DNA of 64,000 nucleotides from an uncultured Flavobacteriaceae bacterium (GCA_947494715.1 CANLWG010000001.1:310001-374000); one strand, 5' to 3'. Numbered from the stretch's first letter, positions 18,012-28,065 are shown. The notes: generated from the letters alone by a model not told the origin. Program-made: numbers and translations.

Positions 18012-21000
18012 ATGAAAGTAAAAACCTGGAAGGAAAAAGTAACCATCCCTACCTATGACATCGGGATACCCGAAAAGTATCCCGTGTTTTTAGAAAAAAG
18101 AGTATATCAAGCTAGTAGCGGGGCCGTTTATCCTCATCCGGTGATAGAACATATCAGCGATGAAAAAGTAGACAAGGAATGGGAGGTCATCTTTATTGAA
18201 AACGAGTATATTAAGATTATGGTACTTCCAGCGCTGGGCGGGCGTATTCAAATGGCTTATGATAAAGTAAAGGAACGCCATTTTGTATATTACAATCATG
18301 TCATAAAACCTGCATTGGTAGGACTTACCGGACCTTGGATTTCAGGAGGGATCGAATTCAACTGGCCGCAACACCATAGGCCCAGTACCTACAATTCCGT
18401 CGATTGCTATATTGAGGAAAACGAAGATGGTAGCAAAACGGTCTGGGTCAGTGAAGTAGAGCGCATGTTCCGAACCAAGGGTATGGCTGGTTTTACCCTG
18501 TATCCTGATAAGGCCTATGTGGAAATCAAGGCGCAATTGTATAACAGGACACCACATGCACAAACGTTTTTGTGGTGGGCCAATCCCGCGGTCGCTGTAA
18601 ATGACCACTATCAATCGGTCTTTCCACCGGATGTGAATGCAGTCTTTGACCACGGTAAGCGTGATGTTTCCGAATTTCCGATAGCCAAGGGAACCTATTA
18701 CAAGGTGGATTATTCCCCGGGTACGGATATTTCCAAATATAAAAATATTCCGGTGCCTACCTCCTATATGGCCATAACTTCCAACTATGATTTTGTCGGC
18801 GGCTATGAAAATGATACCAAGGGGGGATTATTGCATATTGCCGATCACCATATATCTCCTGGAAAAAAACAATGGACCTGGGGCAATGGGGATTTTGGAC
18901 ATGCCTGGGATCGAAACCTGACCGATTCTGATGGGCCCTATATTGAGCTGATGTGTGGTGTATATACGGATAACCAGCCTGATTTTTCATGGATGCATCC
19001 GTATGAGGAAAAGAGTTTCAAGCAGTATTTCATGCCTTATCACAATGTAGGTGTTGTGAAAAATGCGACCAAGGAAGCCTTGTTGAATTTGGAATTCTAT
19101 AAAGGCAAGGTCACTCTTAAGCTACATGTAACCGGTTGTTATCCGCAATGTGTCATCGAATTGCAGTATGATGATCAAATCCTGTTTCAGGATTCCAGAG
19201 ATTTGGACCCGTCAAACGGGTATGAGAATACTATAACTGTTGAGGATGCGCTACATCAAAATCTTAGGGCCAGTTTAAAGAATGCAGACGGCCATGTACT
19301 GGTGAGTTGGATGCCGGATGGTCCGAAATCGGAAGCCATTCCCGAACCGGCCAAAGCGGCAAGACTTCCTGAGGAAATCGAGAGCTTGGAGGAGTTATTT
19401 CTTAATGGATTACATCTGGAACAATATCGCCATGCTACCTATGATGCCTCACAATACTATTTGGAAGGGCTTTCAAGGGAACCCAAGGATGTACGATGCA
19501 ACAACGCCATGGGGCTATGGTATATGAAACGTGGACAATTTAAAAAAGCCTTACCCTATTTTGATAGGGCCATAGAAACCCTTACGGAACGCAATCCGAA
19601 TCCCTATGACGGAGAACCTTATTTTAACAAAGGGCTGACATTACGGTTTTTGGGCAAGAATAAGGAGGCCTATGCAGCTTTCTTTAAAGCGTGTTGGAAT
19701 GCCGCATGGCAGGATGCGGGCTATTTTAACCTTGCCCAGATTGATTGCCTACATGGCCGATATGAAAAGGCTGTGGAATTGGTAGACAAGGCCCTAATAC
19801 GAAATTGGCATAACCATAAGGCCCGGCATTTGAAGGTAATCTTACTAAGGAAATTGGGAAGAATTGGCCAGGCCATGGCTTTGATTGAAGAGTCGCTCAC
19901 CATAGATCGTTTCAATTTTGGAGTTCTCTATGAAAAATATCTATTGCATAAGAACACGGAGGAACTTAACGAGTTTAAGGAAATGCTTCGCAATGAGGTA
20001 CATAATTATATTGAATTTTCATTGGATTATGCCCAGGCCGGTCGATATTCCGAAGCCATTTCTTTACTTCAACTATATCTAGCCGATAGGAAGAAGGTAT
20101 ATCCCATGGTCCATTACTTTTTGGGTTGGTACCAAGAGCAAATAGGGGAATTGGAAGCGGCCCATACTTCGTATAGGAAGGCACAACAAATGCCCATGGA
20201 CTATTGTTTCCCAAACCGTTTAGAAGAGGTTCTTGTGTTGCAAAGTGCCATAAAGGCCAATCCAAAGGACGACAGGGCACCCTATTATCTGGGCAATTTT
20301 TGGTATGCCTCTAGGCAATACAATGAGGCGAAACACTGTTGGGAGACTGCGATTAGTATAGAGCCCAAAAATGCTATTGGTCATCGCAATATATCACTCT
20401 TGTATTTTAACAAGACCAAGGATAAGGAGCTGGCCAGAAAACATCTTGAAAAAGCATTTTCTCTGGAGCCGGACAATGCGCGCTTGTTGATGGAATTGGA
20501 TCAGTTGTACAAAAAATTGAACGTTTCCATAGAGGAAAGGCTAGGTCTCTTGGAAAAACATTTGGATCTCACCTTGTCCAGGGACGATTTGTACTTGGAG
20601 CGCGTCTCCCTGTATAATTTCAAGGGAGACCATGAAAAAGCCCTTGAATTGATAGGGAAACGGCAATTTCATCCGTGGGAAGGTGGTGAAGGCAAAGTAC
20701 CCTTTCAATATTTTACAGCAAGAATAGAATGTGCAAAACAGTACTTGATTCGGCGGAGTCCTAAAAAAGCATTGATTCATTTGGAAGCCGTACAATCGTA
20801 TCCTCATAATTTGGGCGAAGGTAAACTATATGGTGCTCAGGAAAATGATATCTTTTATTGGTTGGGTTGTGCCTATGAACAGTTGGAGGATTTGGAAACA
20901 GCCCATAAGTTTTGGGAAAAGGCGGCTACAGGCTTAAACGAGTTGGGGGCGGCCCTGTTCTATAACGATCAACAACCGGACAAGATTTTTTACCAAGGAT

Positions 21001-21329
21001 TGGCCTTGTTAAAATTACAACGCAACCGGGAAGCACAGGAACGGTTTCAAAAATTCATCGATTACGGTAAGTCGCATATGAACGATAAGGTAAGGCTCGA
21101 CTATTTTGCCATTTCCCTGCCCGACCTTTTGATATGGGAAGAAGATTTGAATCTTCGGAATAAAATCCATTGCCAGTATCTTTTAGGCCTTGGGAAAATG
21201 GGACTTGGTGAACAAGATAGTGCCCAAGATGCTTTTAAAACAGTTTTAGAACAACACCGCTACCATTTGTCTGCACAATTGCACTTGAACATGAATAGAA
21301 ATACCGAGCTGAGTTTTCAAAAGTCATAG
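18012..21329 (+). CDS. DUF5107 domain protein with C-terminal TPR repeats
   Basis: The 1105-residue protein has no signal peptide, so it is probably cytoplasmic. Residues about 25-330 form a DUF5107 domain, recognised by 'IKIMVLPALGGRIQMAYDK' and 'GGIEFNWPQHHRPSTY'; this beta-rich domain resembles mutarotase-like sugar-binding folds. Residues about 460-1100 are a long run of tetratricopeptide repeats ('GLWYMKRGQFKKALPYFDRA', 'AHTSYRKAQQMPMD', 'AIGHRNISLLYFNKTKDKE' and more). The DUF5107-TPR combination is common in Bacteroidota sugar-use loci, but its biochemical activity is not established to my knowledge. It lies between GH97 and the third GH2 gene, so processing of an imported oligosaccharide is a fair guess. 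Confidence 0.85.
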   Translation: MKVKTWKEKVTIPTYDIGIPEKYPVFLEKRVYQASSGAVYPHPVIEHISDEKVDKEWEVIFIENEYIKIMVLPALGGRIQMAYDKVKERHFVYYNHVIKPALVGLTGPWISGGIEFNWPQHHRPSTYNSVDCYIEENEDGSKTVWVSEVERMFRTKGMAGFTLYPDKAYVEIKAQLYNRTPHAQTFLWWANPAVAVNDHYQSVFPPDVNAVFDHGKRDVSEFPIAKGTYYKVDYSPGTDISKYKNIPVPTSYMAITSNYDFVGGYENDTKGGLLHIADHHISPGKKQWTWGNGDFGHAWDRNLTDSDGPYIELMCGVYTDNQPDFSWMHPYEEKSFKQYFMPYHNVGVVKNATKEALLNLEFYKGKVTLKLHVTGCYPQCVIELQYDDQILFQDSRDLDPSNGYENTITVEDALHQNLRASLKNADGHVLVSWMPDGPKSEAIPEPAKAARLPEEIESLEELFLNGLHLEQYRHATYDASQYYLEGLSREPKDVRCNNAMGLWYMKRGQFKKALPYFDRAIETLTERNPNPYDGEPYFNKGLTLRFLGKNKEAYAAFFKACWNAAWQDAGYFNLAQIDCLHGRYEKAVELVDKALIRNWHNHKARHLKVILLRKLGRIGQAMALIEESLTIDRFNFGVLYEKYLLHKNTEELNEFKEMLRNEVHNYIEFSLDYAQAGRYSEAISLLQLYLADRKKVYPMVHYFLGWYQEQIGELEAAHTSYRKAQQMPMDYCFPNRLEEVLVLQSAIKANPKDDRAPYYLGNFWYASRQYNEAKHCWETAISIEPKNAIGHRNISLLYFNKTKDKELARKHLEKAFSLEPDNARLLMELDQLYKKLNVSIEERLGLLEKHLDLTLSRDDLYLERVSLYNFKGDHEKALELIGKRQFHPWEGGEGKVPFQYFTARIECAKQYLIRRSPKKALIHLEAVQSYPHNLGEGKLYGAQENDIFYWLGCAYEQLEDLETAHKFWEKAATGLNELGAALFYNDQQPDKIFYQGLALLKLQRNREAQERFQKFIDYGKSHMNDKVRLDYFAISLPDLLIWEEDLNLRNKIHCQYLLGLGKMGLGEQDSAQDAFKTVLEQHRYHLSAQLHLNMNRNTELSFQKS

Positions 21330-21412
21330 TGCATATAGAGCACTAAACGGGTTTGAGGGAAAGGATTTTATCAAGGATATTAAAAAGAATGTGGCGATTA
21401 TAATTACATGAT

Positions 21413-24229
21413 ATGGAACACCTAGTGAAGAGTTTTCCGGTTAGATTTAAATATATGGGCTACTTGTTGTTTGGACTGTTTTTCCTGCAATGTTCGGAGC
21501 CTTCATCAAACCAAATCTCCTTAGAAGGCGAATGGCGGGTAAAACTAGATTCCCTGGATAAGGGATTTGATGAAAATTGGGCCGATATCAACTTGGAGGG
21601 TGTCCAAGTAAGTCTGCCCGGCACCTTGGACGATGCCGGTATAGGAACGCCAAACCAGCTAAAGCCTGAGCTAGACAACTATGTGCTTTCCAACCTAGCG
21701 CGCAATCACCAATACATTGGTAAGGCTTGGTATCAAAAGGAAGTGGAAATCCCTAGGCAGTGGGAAAATAAGGACATCCACTTGACCCTGGAAAGGGTCA
21801 TTTGGGAGTCTACAATTTTTGTGGATGGTAAGCTCACAGGTAAAGCTGAAAGTCTGGTCGGGGCACATGAATATGATTTGACCCAGGAACTTTCCCCGGG
21901 AAAACATCTGCTGACCATTTGTATTGATAATTCCAATAAATACCCGTTGATCAATGTAGGGGGCAGTAAGTACCCGGATCCCATTAATCAGGATATGGCC
22001 CATGGATATACTAACCATACCCAGATTAAGTGGAACGGAATTATAGGAGATATCCTTTTAAAAGCCACAGAACCCAATGCTCCACGAAACTTGCAAATCT
22101 ATCCGGATATAGAGAACAATGCACTAGGAATCACTTACGAACAGGGGCGTCCGGATTTGGAGAATTCTCAGTTCCAGATAATGGACAACACCGGTAGTCC
22201 CTTGATTACTGTGTATGTGGAGGGAGCCGAAATAGAAGGGAATACCGTAAGCTTTCAAATCACCAAACCTGACAGCCTTAAATTTTGGGACGAGTTTCAA
22301 CCCAATGTGTATGAGGCAAGAGTTATTGTTGCTTCGGATACCCTTAGGGCAAGTTTTGGCTACAAGGATGTAGCCAACCATCAGGGCAAACTTATTTTGA
22401 ATGGCAACCCTATCTTTTTACGAGGGAACTTGGAGTGTTCCATTTTCCCGTTGACCGGTTATCCGCCTATGGAAAAAGAAGATTGGGCCAAGTTAATTGA
22501 ACAGGCCAAGGCCTACGGACTCAACCATCTACGCTTCCATTCCTGGTGTCCTCCTAGAGCTGCCTTTGAAGCGGCTGATGAAGCGGGGTTCTACCTGCAG
22601 GTTGAGCCGGCCCATTGGAGCCTAAGAGTAGGCGAGGATGAAAAAACCACCCGATTCTTAAGAAACGAAGCCGAAAAAATGCTTCAGGATTATGGCAACC
22701 ATCCCTCCTTTCTTTTAATGGCCTTGGGCAATGAACTTCAGGGTGATGCCGATTTGATGAATACAATAATCGCCGATTTAAAAAAGAAGGATAACCGCCA
22801 TTTGTACATGACCACTACATTTTCATTCCAAAAGCCTATGGGTGAGCGCCCAGAACCTGAGGACGAGTATTTTGTGACCCAATGGACAGATAAGGGATGG
22901 ATTCGCGGACAAGGAATCTTCAATAATGAACCACCCCATTTTGATGCTGATTATTCCGTCAATAGTGAGCATATTGAAGTCCCATTGATATCCCATGAAA
23001 TAGGCCAGTATGCGGTCTATCCGGACTTGTCAGAAATACCCAAATACACAGGGGTTTTGGAACCCTTGAATTTTTGGGCGGTGAAAAAGGACCTTGAAAG
23101 GAAAGGCCTTTTGGAACTAGCGGATGAGTTTACAGAGGCTTCCGGTAAATTGGCGGCTATGTTGTACAAAGAGGAAATTGAACGTGCCTTGAAAACACCC
23201 AGTTTTGATGGGTTTCAGTTGTTGCAATTACAGGATTTTCCCGGACAGGGAACAGCTTTGGTTGGTTTGCTCAATGCCTTTTGGGAATCCAAAGGGGTTA
23301 TTTCCGCCAAGGAGTTTCGAAAATTCAATAGCGAGATCGTTCCGCTAATTCGGTTTAAAAAGGCGGTCTACGAAACGGGAGAAAATTTTATCGCTAGTAT
23401 TGAAGTTGCCAACTTTTATAAGCCCATGCAAGCCCAAACTCTAAAATGGTCCATCCAAAACGGGGAAGATAGTTTGGTAAAGGAAGGAATTCTTGAAAAT
23501 GTAACCCTTACCCTGGGCAATAATCAGGATATTGGGACGATTGAACTCCCAATTAAAACTGACAAGGCCCAACGATGGACTATTGAAGTAGAACTCTCTG
23601 GAACCGATTATAAAAATGATTGGCCCATTTGGGTCTATCCCAAAATCGTGGAGATTGGATTAAACGATGTTGTGATTGCCCGATCTTTTGAAGCAGCGGG
23701 CAGGGCACTGGAAAAAGGACAAAAGGTGTTTTTTACACCAAATCCCAAAAGCGTTAAGGGAATAGAGGGCCGGTTTGTACCCGTTTTTTGGAGTCCCGTG
23801 CATTTTCCCAATCAGCCCGGGACAATGGGACTGCTGATTGATTCCAAGCACCCGGCATTTCAGGATTTTCCGACCAATTCGCATACTGAATGGCAGTGGT
23901 GGGACCTCTGTATCAACTCAAAATCAGTGGTGCTGGATTCGCTTCACGTAAAGCCCCTAGTACGGGTCATTGATAATTTTGTGACCAACCATCATTTGGC
24001 CAACGTTTTTGAGGCCAAAGTGGGTAATGGAAAACTGCTGTTTTCCTCAATTGACTTACATTCCAATCTCAAAAATAGACCGGTGGCAAGACAGTTGCGG
24101 CATAGCCTGCTGCAATATATGAAGAGCGATGCGTTTAATCCTTCCAAAACCATTGAGGTGGAAAGTTTAAAAAAGATACGGTTGAATCAGAATCAAGACA
24201 AGTTTTCCACCAAGGATATCTATAATTAG
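21413..24229 (+). CDS. GH2-type glycoside hydrolase lipoprotein, paralog 3
   Basis: The protein has 938 residues from ATG 21413; M15 (starting M-G-Y-L-L-F-G) is an alternative that shortens the lipoprotein signal, whose lipobox is F-L-Q-C. The architecture matches paralogs 1 and 2, with acid/base Glu 441 (A-L-G-N-E-L) and nucleophile Glu 529 (S-H-E-I-G-Q-Y). The barrel start 'FLRGNLECSIFPLTGYPP' is shared. It is clearly more divergent: the Q-W-C after the nucleophile becomes Q-Y-A, and the acid/base loop lacks G-E-N. It therefore probably cuts a different linkage or sugar in the same glycan. Only 41 bp separate it from the hydroxyproline-pathway genes. Confidence 0.9.
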   Translation: MEHLVKSFPVRFKYMGYLLFGLFFLQCSEPSSNQISLEGEWRVKLDSLDKGFDENWADINLEGVQVSLPGTLDDAGIGTPNQLKPELDNYVLSNLARNHQYIGKAWYQKEVEIPRQWENKDIHLTLERVIWESTIFVDGKLTGKAESLVGAHEYDLTQELSPGKHLLTICIDNSNKYPLINVGGSKYPDPINQDMAHGYTNHTQIKWNGIIGDILLKATEPNAPRNLQIYPDIENNALGITYEQGRPDLENSQFQIMDNTGSPLITVYVEGAEIEGNTVSFQITKPDSLKFWDEFQPNVYEARVIVASDTLRASFGYKDVANHQGKLILNGNPIFLRGNLECSIFPLTGYPPMEKEDWAKLIEQAKAYGLNHLRFHSWCPPRAAFEAADEAGFYLQVEPAHWSLRVGEDEKTTRFLRNEAEKMLQDYGNHPSFLLMALGNELQGDADLMNTIIADLKKKDNRHLYMTTTFSFQKPMGERPEPEDEYFVTQWTDKGWIRGQGIFNNEPPHFDADYSVNSEHIEVPLISHEIGQYAVYPDLSEIPKYTGVLEPLNFWAVKKDLERKGLLELADEFTEASGKLAAMLYKEEIERALKTPSFDGFQLLQLQDFPGQGTALVGLLNAFWESKGVISAKEFRKFNSEIVPLIRFKKAVYETGENFIASIEVANFYKPMQAQTLKWSIQNGEDSLVKEGILENVTLTLGNNQDIGTIELPIKTDKAQRWTIEVELSGTDYKNDWPIWVYPKIVEIGLNDVVIARSFEAAGRALEKGQKVFFTPNPKSVKGIEGRFVPVFWSPVHFPNQPGTMGLLIDSKHPAFQDFPTNSHTEWQWWDLCINSKSVVLDSLHVKPLVRVIDNFVTNHHLANVFEAKVGNGKLLFSSIDLHSNLKNRPVARQLRHSLLQYMKSDAFNPSKTIEVESLKKIRLNQNQDKFSTKDIYN

Positions 24230-24240
24230 AATTGGTAAAA

Positions 24241-24248
24241 TATATTTG
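24241..24248 (+). promoter_or_regulatory. Possible -7 element (TAnnTTTG) before the deaminase gene
   Basis: TATATTTG matches the Bacteroidota -7 consensus exactly and lies 22 bp before the ATG at 24271. No good TTG -33 box is placed at the usual distance, so this may be a weak internal promoter of the hydroxyproline genes, or chance in AT-rich DNA. Confidence 0.35.
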
Positions 24249-24270
24249 TAATGTAATAATTCATTAAAGT

Positions 24271-25206
24271 ATGAAAGTAAACTGGGAATGGAAAGGTGTA
24301 ATGCCCGCAGTGACGACCAAGTTCACGGAAGATGATAAATTGGACCTAACTATGTTCAACAAGAACATCAAGGCGCAAATGGATGCAGGTGTCCATGGTA
24401 TTGTTTTGGGAGGATCCTTGGGAGAAGCCAGTACGCTTGTCGAAAATGAAAAGGAGGTTTTGATCAAAGAGACCCTCCAGACCGTAGCGGGCAAGATACC
24501 TGTGGTGATGACCATAGCCGAGCAGGCGACCAAGGCGGCCATAAAGGCGGCCCAAAATGCCGAAAAGCATGGGGCAGATGCATTGATGGTCCTTCCGCCG
24601 ATGCGATATAAGGCAACTGACCATGAAACCGTGGTCTATTTTAAGGAGGTGGCCCAGAATAGTGGTTTGCCTATAATGATATACAACAATCCCGTGGATT
24701 ACAAAATCGAGGTGACTTGTGATATGTTCGAAGAGTTGTTGGAGCTTAAAAATATAGGAGCGGTAAAGGAGTCCACCCGGGATATTATTAATATCGGTAG
24801 GTTGCGTAATAGATTTGGCGAGCGTTTAAAAATTCTCACCGGCGTGGATCCACTTGCCTTGGAAAGCCTTTTGTTGGGCGCGGACGGATGGGTAGCCGGA
24901 TTGGTATGCGCCTTTCCTTCGGAGACGGTCGCTATTTATGAGCTGGCCAAAGCAGGCAAGATCAAAGAGGCTACTGAAATATACCGATGGTTCCTTCCGC
25001 TATTGGAACTGGACATCAGTCCACAATTGGTACAAAACATTAAGTTGGCGGAAGTGGCTACCGGTATAGGTACCGAACATGTAAGGGCTCCAAGATTGAA
25101 ACTGAAAGGGCAGGAACGAGAACGGGTCCTGCAAGTTATAGATGAAGGGTTACGTACACGACCGGAGTTGCCAGAGTATAGGTCGCTTGCCAAATCCCTT
25201 GAATAG
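24271..25206 (+). CDS. DapA-family deaminase, likely 1-pyrroline-4-hydroxy-2-carboxylate deaminase
   Basis: This is a 311-residue class I aldolase of the dihydrodipicolinate synthase family. The N-terminal 'GVMPAVTTKFTEDDKLD', the 'GGSLGEASTL' phosphate-type loop, Tyr 138 (M-I-Y-N-N-P) and the Schiff-base Lys 166 (A-V-K-E-S) are all present. DapA-family members either make lysine precursors or act on 2-keto-3-deoxy acids or pyrroline-4-hydroxy-2-carboxylate. The three genes that follow (semialdehyde dehydrogenase, hydroxyproline epimerase, FAD oxidase) single out the last: deamination of the pyrroline to 2-oxoglutarate semialdehyde. Known alternatives are L-2-keto-3-deoxyarabonate dehydratase, which would feed the same dehydrogenase. 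The function rests on context. Confidence 0.82.
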   Translation: MKVNWEWKGVMPAVTTKFTEDDKLDLTMFNKNIKAQMDAGVHGIVLGGSLGEASTLVENEKEVLIKETLQTVAGKIPVVMTIAEQATKAAIKAAQNAEKHGADALMVLPPMRYKATDHETVVYFKEVAQNSGLPIMIYNNPVDYKIEVTCDMFEELLELKNIGAVKESTRDIINIGRLRNRFGERLKILTGVDPLALESLLLGADGWVAGLVCAFPSETVAIYELAKAGKIKEATEIYRWFLPLLELDISPQLVQNIKLAEVATGIGTEHVRAPRLKLKGQERERVLQVIDEGLRTRPELPEYRSLAKSLE

Positions 25207-25370
25207 ATTTGATAGGAATTTCAGTTTTCTCCAAGTACGGAGGTTCACAATTTATATGATTTCTTACTTAATATAAATTCCTAGTAATGCAGTTCCTTTT
25301 GGAGTTTGTTTTTTATCTTCGACGGACTACAAAAAATCGTTCACGGAAAATAGTTTAAAAAAGATCATCC

Positions 25371-26954
25371 ATGATAACTGGCAAAAATTATGTGGGTAAC
25401 GAGCTTTCGGCCAAGGGTAGTATTACCTATAACACGTTCGACCCAAAATTAAATATTCCTACGGAATGGAATTTTCATGAAGCTACGGACGAGGAAATCA
25501 ATACGGCTGCGAAGAAGGCACAATCTGCTTTTAAGGCTTACAAGAATACGTCGGGAAAACAAAAAGCTGATTTTCTAACTGCCATTGCGGAGGAAATCGA
25601 AGCTCTTGGAGATGAACTGATACAGACCTATATGCAAGAATCGGGACTTCCCGAAGGTCGAGCAAAAGGCGAACGAGGCCGTACCATGGGCCAACTAAAG
25701 GCCTTTGCCAATTTGTTGGAAGAAGGATCCTGGGTAGATGCTACCATAGACACGGCACAGCCGGATCGTCAGCCTTTGCCTAAAACGGATATTCGAAAAA
25801 TATTGGTTCCCATTGGCCCTATTGTCGTTTTTGGATCCAGCAATTTTCCGTTGGCCTTTTCAACGGCTGGTGGGGATACGGCTAGTGCGCTTGCAGCGGG
25901 GTGCCCCGTTATTGTAAAAAGTCATCCCATGCATGCAGGTACGGGAGAACTGGTGGCTTCAGCTATCATCCGGGCGGTTGGACGGACAGGAATGCCGGAC
26001 GGTGTCTTTTCCAATCTGAATAGCAGCGGAATCGAAGTGGGCCAAAAGTTGGTCATGCATCCCAATGTTAAAGGTGTTGGTTTTACGGGAAGCACTCGGG
26101 CAGGAACAGCACTGTACCAATTGGCCAATGAACGTAAGGAACCTATTCCTGTTTTTGCCGAAATGGGCAGTATTAACCCTGTTATTTTACTGCCAAGGGC
26201 GTTAATGGAAAAAGGCGGGCATTGGGCAAAGGGTTATGCGGGCTCCATTACATTGGGAGCAGGACAATTTTGCACCAATCCAGGATTGCTTTTGGGTATT
26301 AAGGGCAAAGAATTGGACGAGTTTAGTTCCATTTTGGGAGAAGAGATTGAAAAAATTGAACCTGGGTGCATGTTACATCCCAATATTTATAATGGATATG
26401 AAAAAGGAAAAGAAGAACTCTCTTCCCAATCCAAAACAGAAGTAATGGCTTCCTTTGATACGGAAGTACAACCCAATTATGGAAAGCAACGGATATTAAA
26501 GGTAGATGGGTCGGATTTTATGGCCAACCCCAAACTACATCAAGAGGTTTTTGGACCATTCTCCATTTTGGTACAATGTGAGGATATGGATGAGCTGGAG
26601 AAAGTAATCGATCAACTGGAAGGACAATTGACAGGGACGGTTTTAGGAAATGAGGAGGAGATAGAAAATTACAGTTCTGTTGTCGAAGCCTTAAAGAATA
26701 GGGTAGGGCGTTTGATTTTTAATGGGGTGCCTACCGGTGTGGAGGTCTGTCCTTCAATGCAACATGGCGGACCCTTCCCAGCAACTACGGACAGTCGTTT
26801 TACCTCCGTTGGAACTTCTGCTATTCAGCGTTGGGTGAGACCTGTGTCGTATCAAAATTGGCCGCAACAGGCTTTGCCGGACGCCTTAAAGGATGATAAT
26901 CCTTTGGGTATCATGCGCTTGGTGGATGGAAAGCATACCGCTTCAAAAATTTAA
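25371..26954 (+). CDS. Aldehyde dehydrogenase, likely 2-oxoglutarate semialdehyde dehydrogenase
   Basis: The protein has 527 residues and no signal peptide. It is an aldehyde dehydrogenase of the type that oxidises 2,5-dioxopentanoate (2-oxoglutarate semialdehyde) to 2-oxoglutarate with NAD(P)+. The catalytic Cys 301 sits in G-Q-F-C-T-N-P-G and the general base Glu 264 in A-E-M-G-S-I-N-P. The nucleotide-binding stretch 'VFGSSNFPLAFSTAGGDT' and the G-F-T-G-S-T-R loop are typical of this subgroup (type III KGSADH), in which F-A-E-M-G-S replaces the usual L-E-L-G-G. It completes both the hydroxyproline and the non-phosphorylative arabinose routes. The gap of 164 bp after the deaminase may contain a promoter, but none was clear. 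Confidence 0.88.
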   Translation: MITGKNYVGNELSAKGSITYNTFDPKLNIPTEWNFHEATDEEINTAAKKAQSAFKAYKNTSGKQKADFLTAIAEEIEALGDELIQTYMQESGLPEGRAKGERGRTMGQLKAFANLLEEGSWVDATIDTAQPDRQPLPKTDIRKILVPIGPIVVFGSSNFPLAFSTAGGDTASALAAGCPVIVKSHPMHAGTGELVASAIIRAVGRTGMPDGVFSNLNSSGIEVGQKLVMHPNVKGVGFTGSTRAGTALYQLANERKEPIPVFAEMGSINPVILLPRALMEKGGHWAKGYAGSITLGAGQFCTNPGLLLGIKGKELDEFSSILGEEIEKIEPGCMLHPNIYNGYEKGKEELSSQSKTEVMASFDTEVQPNYGKQRILKVDGSDFMANPKLHQEVFGPFSILVQCEDMDELEKVIDQLEGQLTGTVLGNEEEIENYSSVVEALKNRVGRLIFNGVPTGVEVCPSMQHGGPFPATTDSRFTSVGTSAIQRWVRPVSYQNWPQQALPDALKDDNPLGIMRLVDGKHTASKI

Positions 26955-27056
26955 CTATTTGGCAAAGAACCATGCCTTTTTAATAATCGGGCGGAGTTGA
27001 AGAAATCCTATTATTTTCTTGATTGGATAGGACGATAAATTTTGATTTGTTTTAAT

Positions 27057-28064
27057 ATGTCCGTACATAGATTTGATTGTATCGATGCACATACTTGTGG
27101 AAACCCGGTAAGATTGGTCAAAACGGGTGGGCCGCAACTTGCGGGCTCCAACATGGCCGAGAAGAGGCAGCACTTTATAAAAGAATACGATTGGATTAGA
27201 AAAGGGCTCATGTTCGAACCTCGTGGCCATGATATGATGAGTGGAAGCATCCTGTACCCACCGACCGATCCGGATAATGATATGGGCATCCTCTTTATTG
27301 AAACAAGTGGTTGTTTGCCTATGTGTGGCCATGGCACTATAGGTAGTATCACCATAGCACTGGAAGAGAATATCATTACGCCAAAAGTGCCGGGAAGAAT
27401 ACGTATGGAAACTCCGGCGGGCCTAGTTGAAATTGAGTATAGGCTAACCGATAATAAAGTGGAATGGGTAAAGCTGACCAATGTGAAATCCTATCTAACA
27501 GCTTCGGGGCTTACCATAACTAGTACTGCCTTGGGGGAATTGGAATTTGATGTGGCCTATGGAGGTAACTTCTATGCCATTTTTGATACCCAGCCCAATT
27601 TTTCCGGTTTACAGGATTTTTCAGCAAGTGAACTGATACGATTTAGTCAGGAAATCAGGGAGAAAATCAATCTTAAATACCCTGACCGATTCATCCATCC
27701 CGAAGACGATACCATTAGGGATGTGAGTCACGTTATGTGGTCGGGAGACACCCTATCCCCGGAAACCACTGCGCGCAATGCAGTATTTTATGGGGATAAG
27801 GCCATTGATCGATCACCATGTGGAACGGGTACTTCCGCACGGATGGCCCAATGGTATGCCAAGGGAAAACTTTCTGTTGGGGAACCCTTTGTACATGAGA
27901 GTTTTATTGGATCCAAATTCGAAGGAAGAGTGGAGAAGGAAACAACACTGTTGGGAGAAACGGCAATTGTACCTAGCATAAAAGGATGGGCAAGGATCTA
28001 TGGTCATAATACCATAACCATAGATGAGGATGACCCCTATGCCTATGGGTTTCAGGTAATTTGA
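27057..28064 (+). CDS. 4-hydroxyproline 2-epimerase (proline racemase family)
   Basis: ATG 27057 gives 335 residues; a TTG 15 bp upstream is in frame but unneeded. The enzyme has both catalytic cysteines: Cys 90 in M-C-G-H-G-T and Cys 255 in R-S-P-C-G-T-G. Two cysteines mark racemases or epimerases; trans-3-hydroxyproline dehydratases in this family have Thr at the second site. It should convert trans-4-hydroxy-L-proline to cis-4-hydroxy-D-proline. The N-terminal 'FDCIDAHTCGNPVRLV' is the usual family start. The stop is one base from the ATG of the oxidase that uses its product, a strong sign of co-translation. Proline racemase activity is the main alternative and is not favoured by the neighbours. 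Confidence 0.88.
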   Translation: MSVHRFDCIDAHTCGNPVRLVKTGGPQLAGSNMAEKRQHFIKEYDWIRKGLMFEPRGHDMMSGSILYPPTDPDNDMGILFIETSGCLPMCGHGTIGSITIALEENIITPKVPGRIRMETPAGLVEIEYRLTDNKVEWVKLTNVKSYLTASGLTITSTALGELEFDVAYGGNFYAIFDTQPNFSGLQDFSASELIRFSQEIREKINLKYPDRFIHPEDDTIRDVSHVMWSGDTLSPETTARNAVFYGDKAIDRSPCGTGTSARMAQWYAKGKLSVGEPFVHESFIGSKFEGRVEKETTLLGETAIVPSIKGWARIYGHNTITIDEDDPYAYGFQVI

Positions 28065-28065
28065 T

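Noticed and set aside
27057-28064. trans-3-hydroxyproline dehydratase
   Set aside because: The second catalytic position is Cys 255, not Thr, and the DapA and semialdehyde genes belong to the 4-hydroxyproline route.
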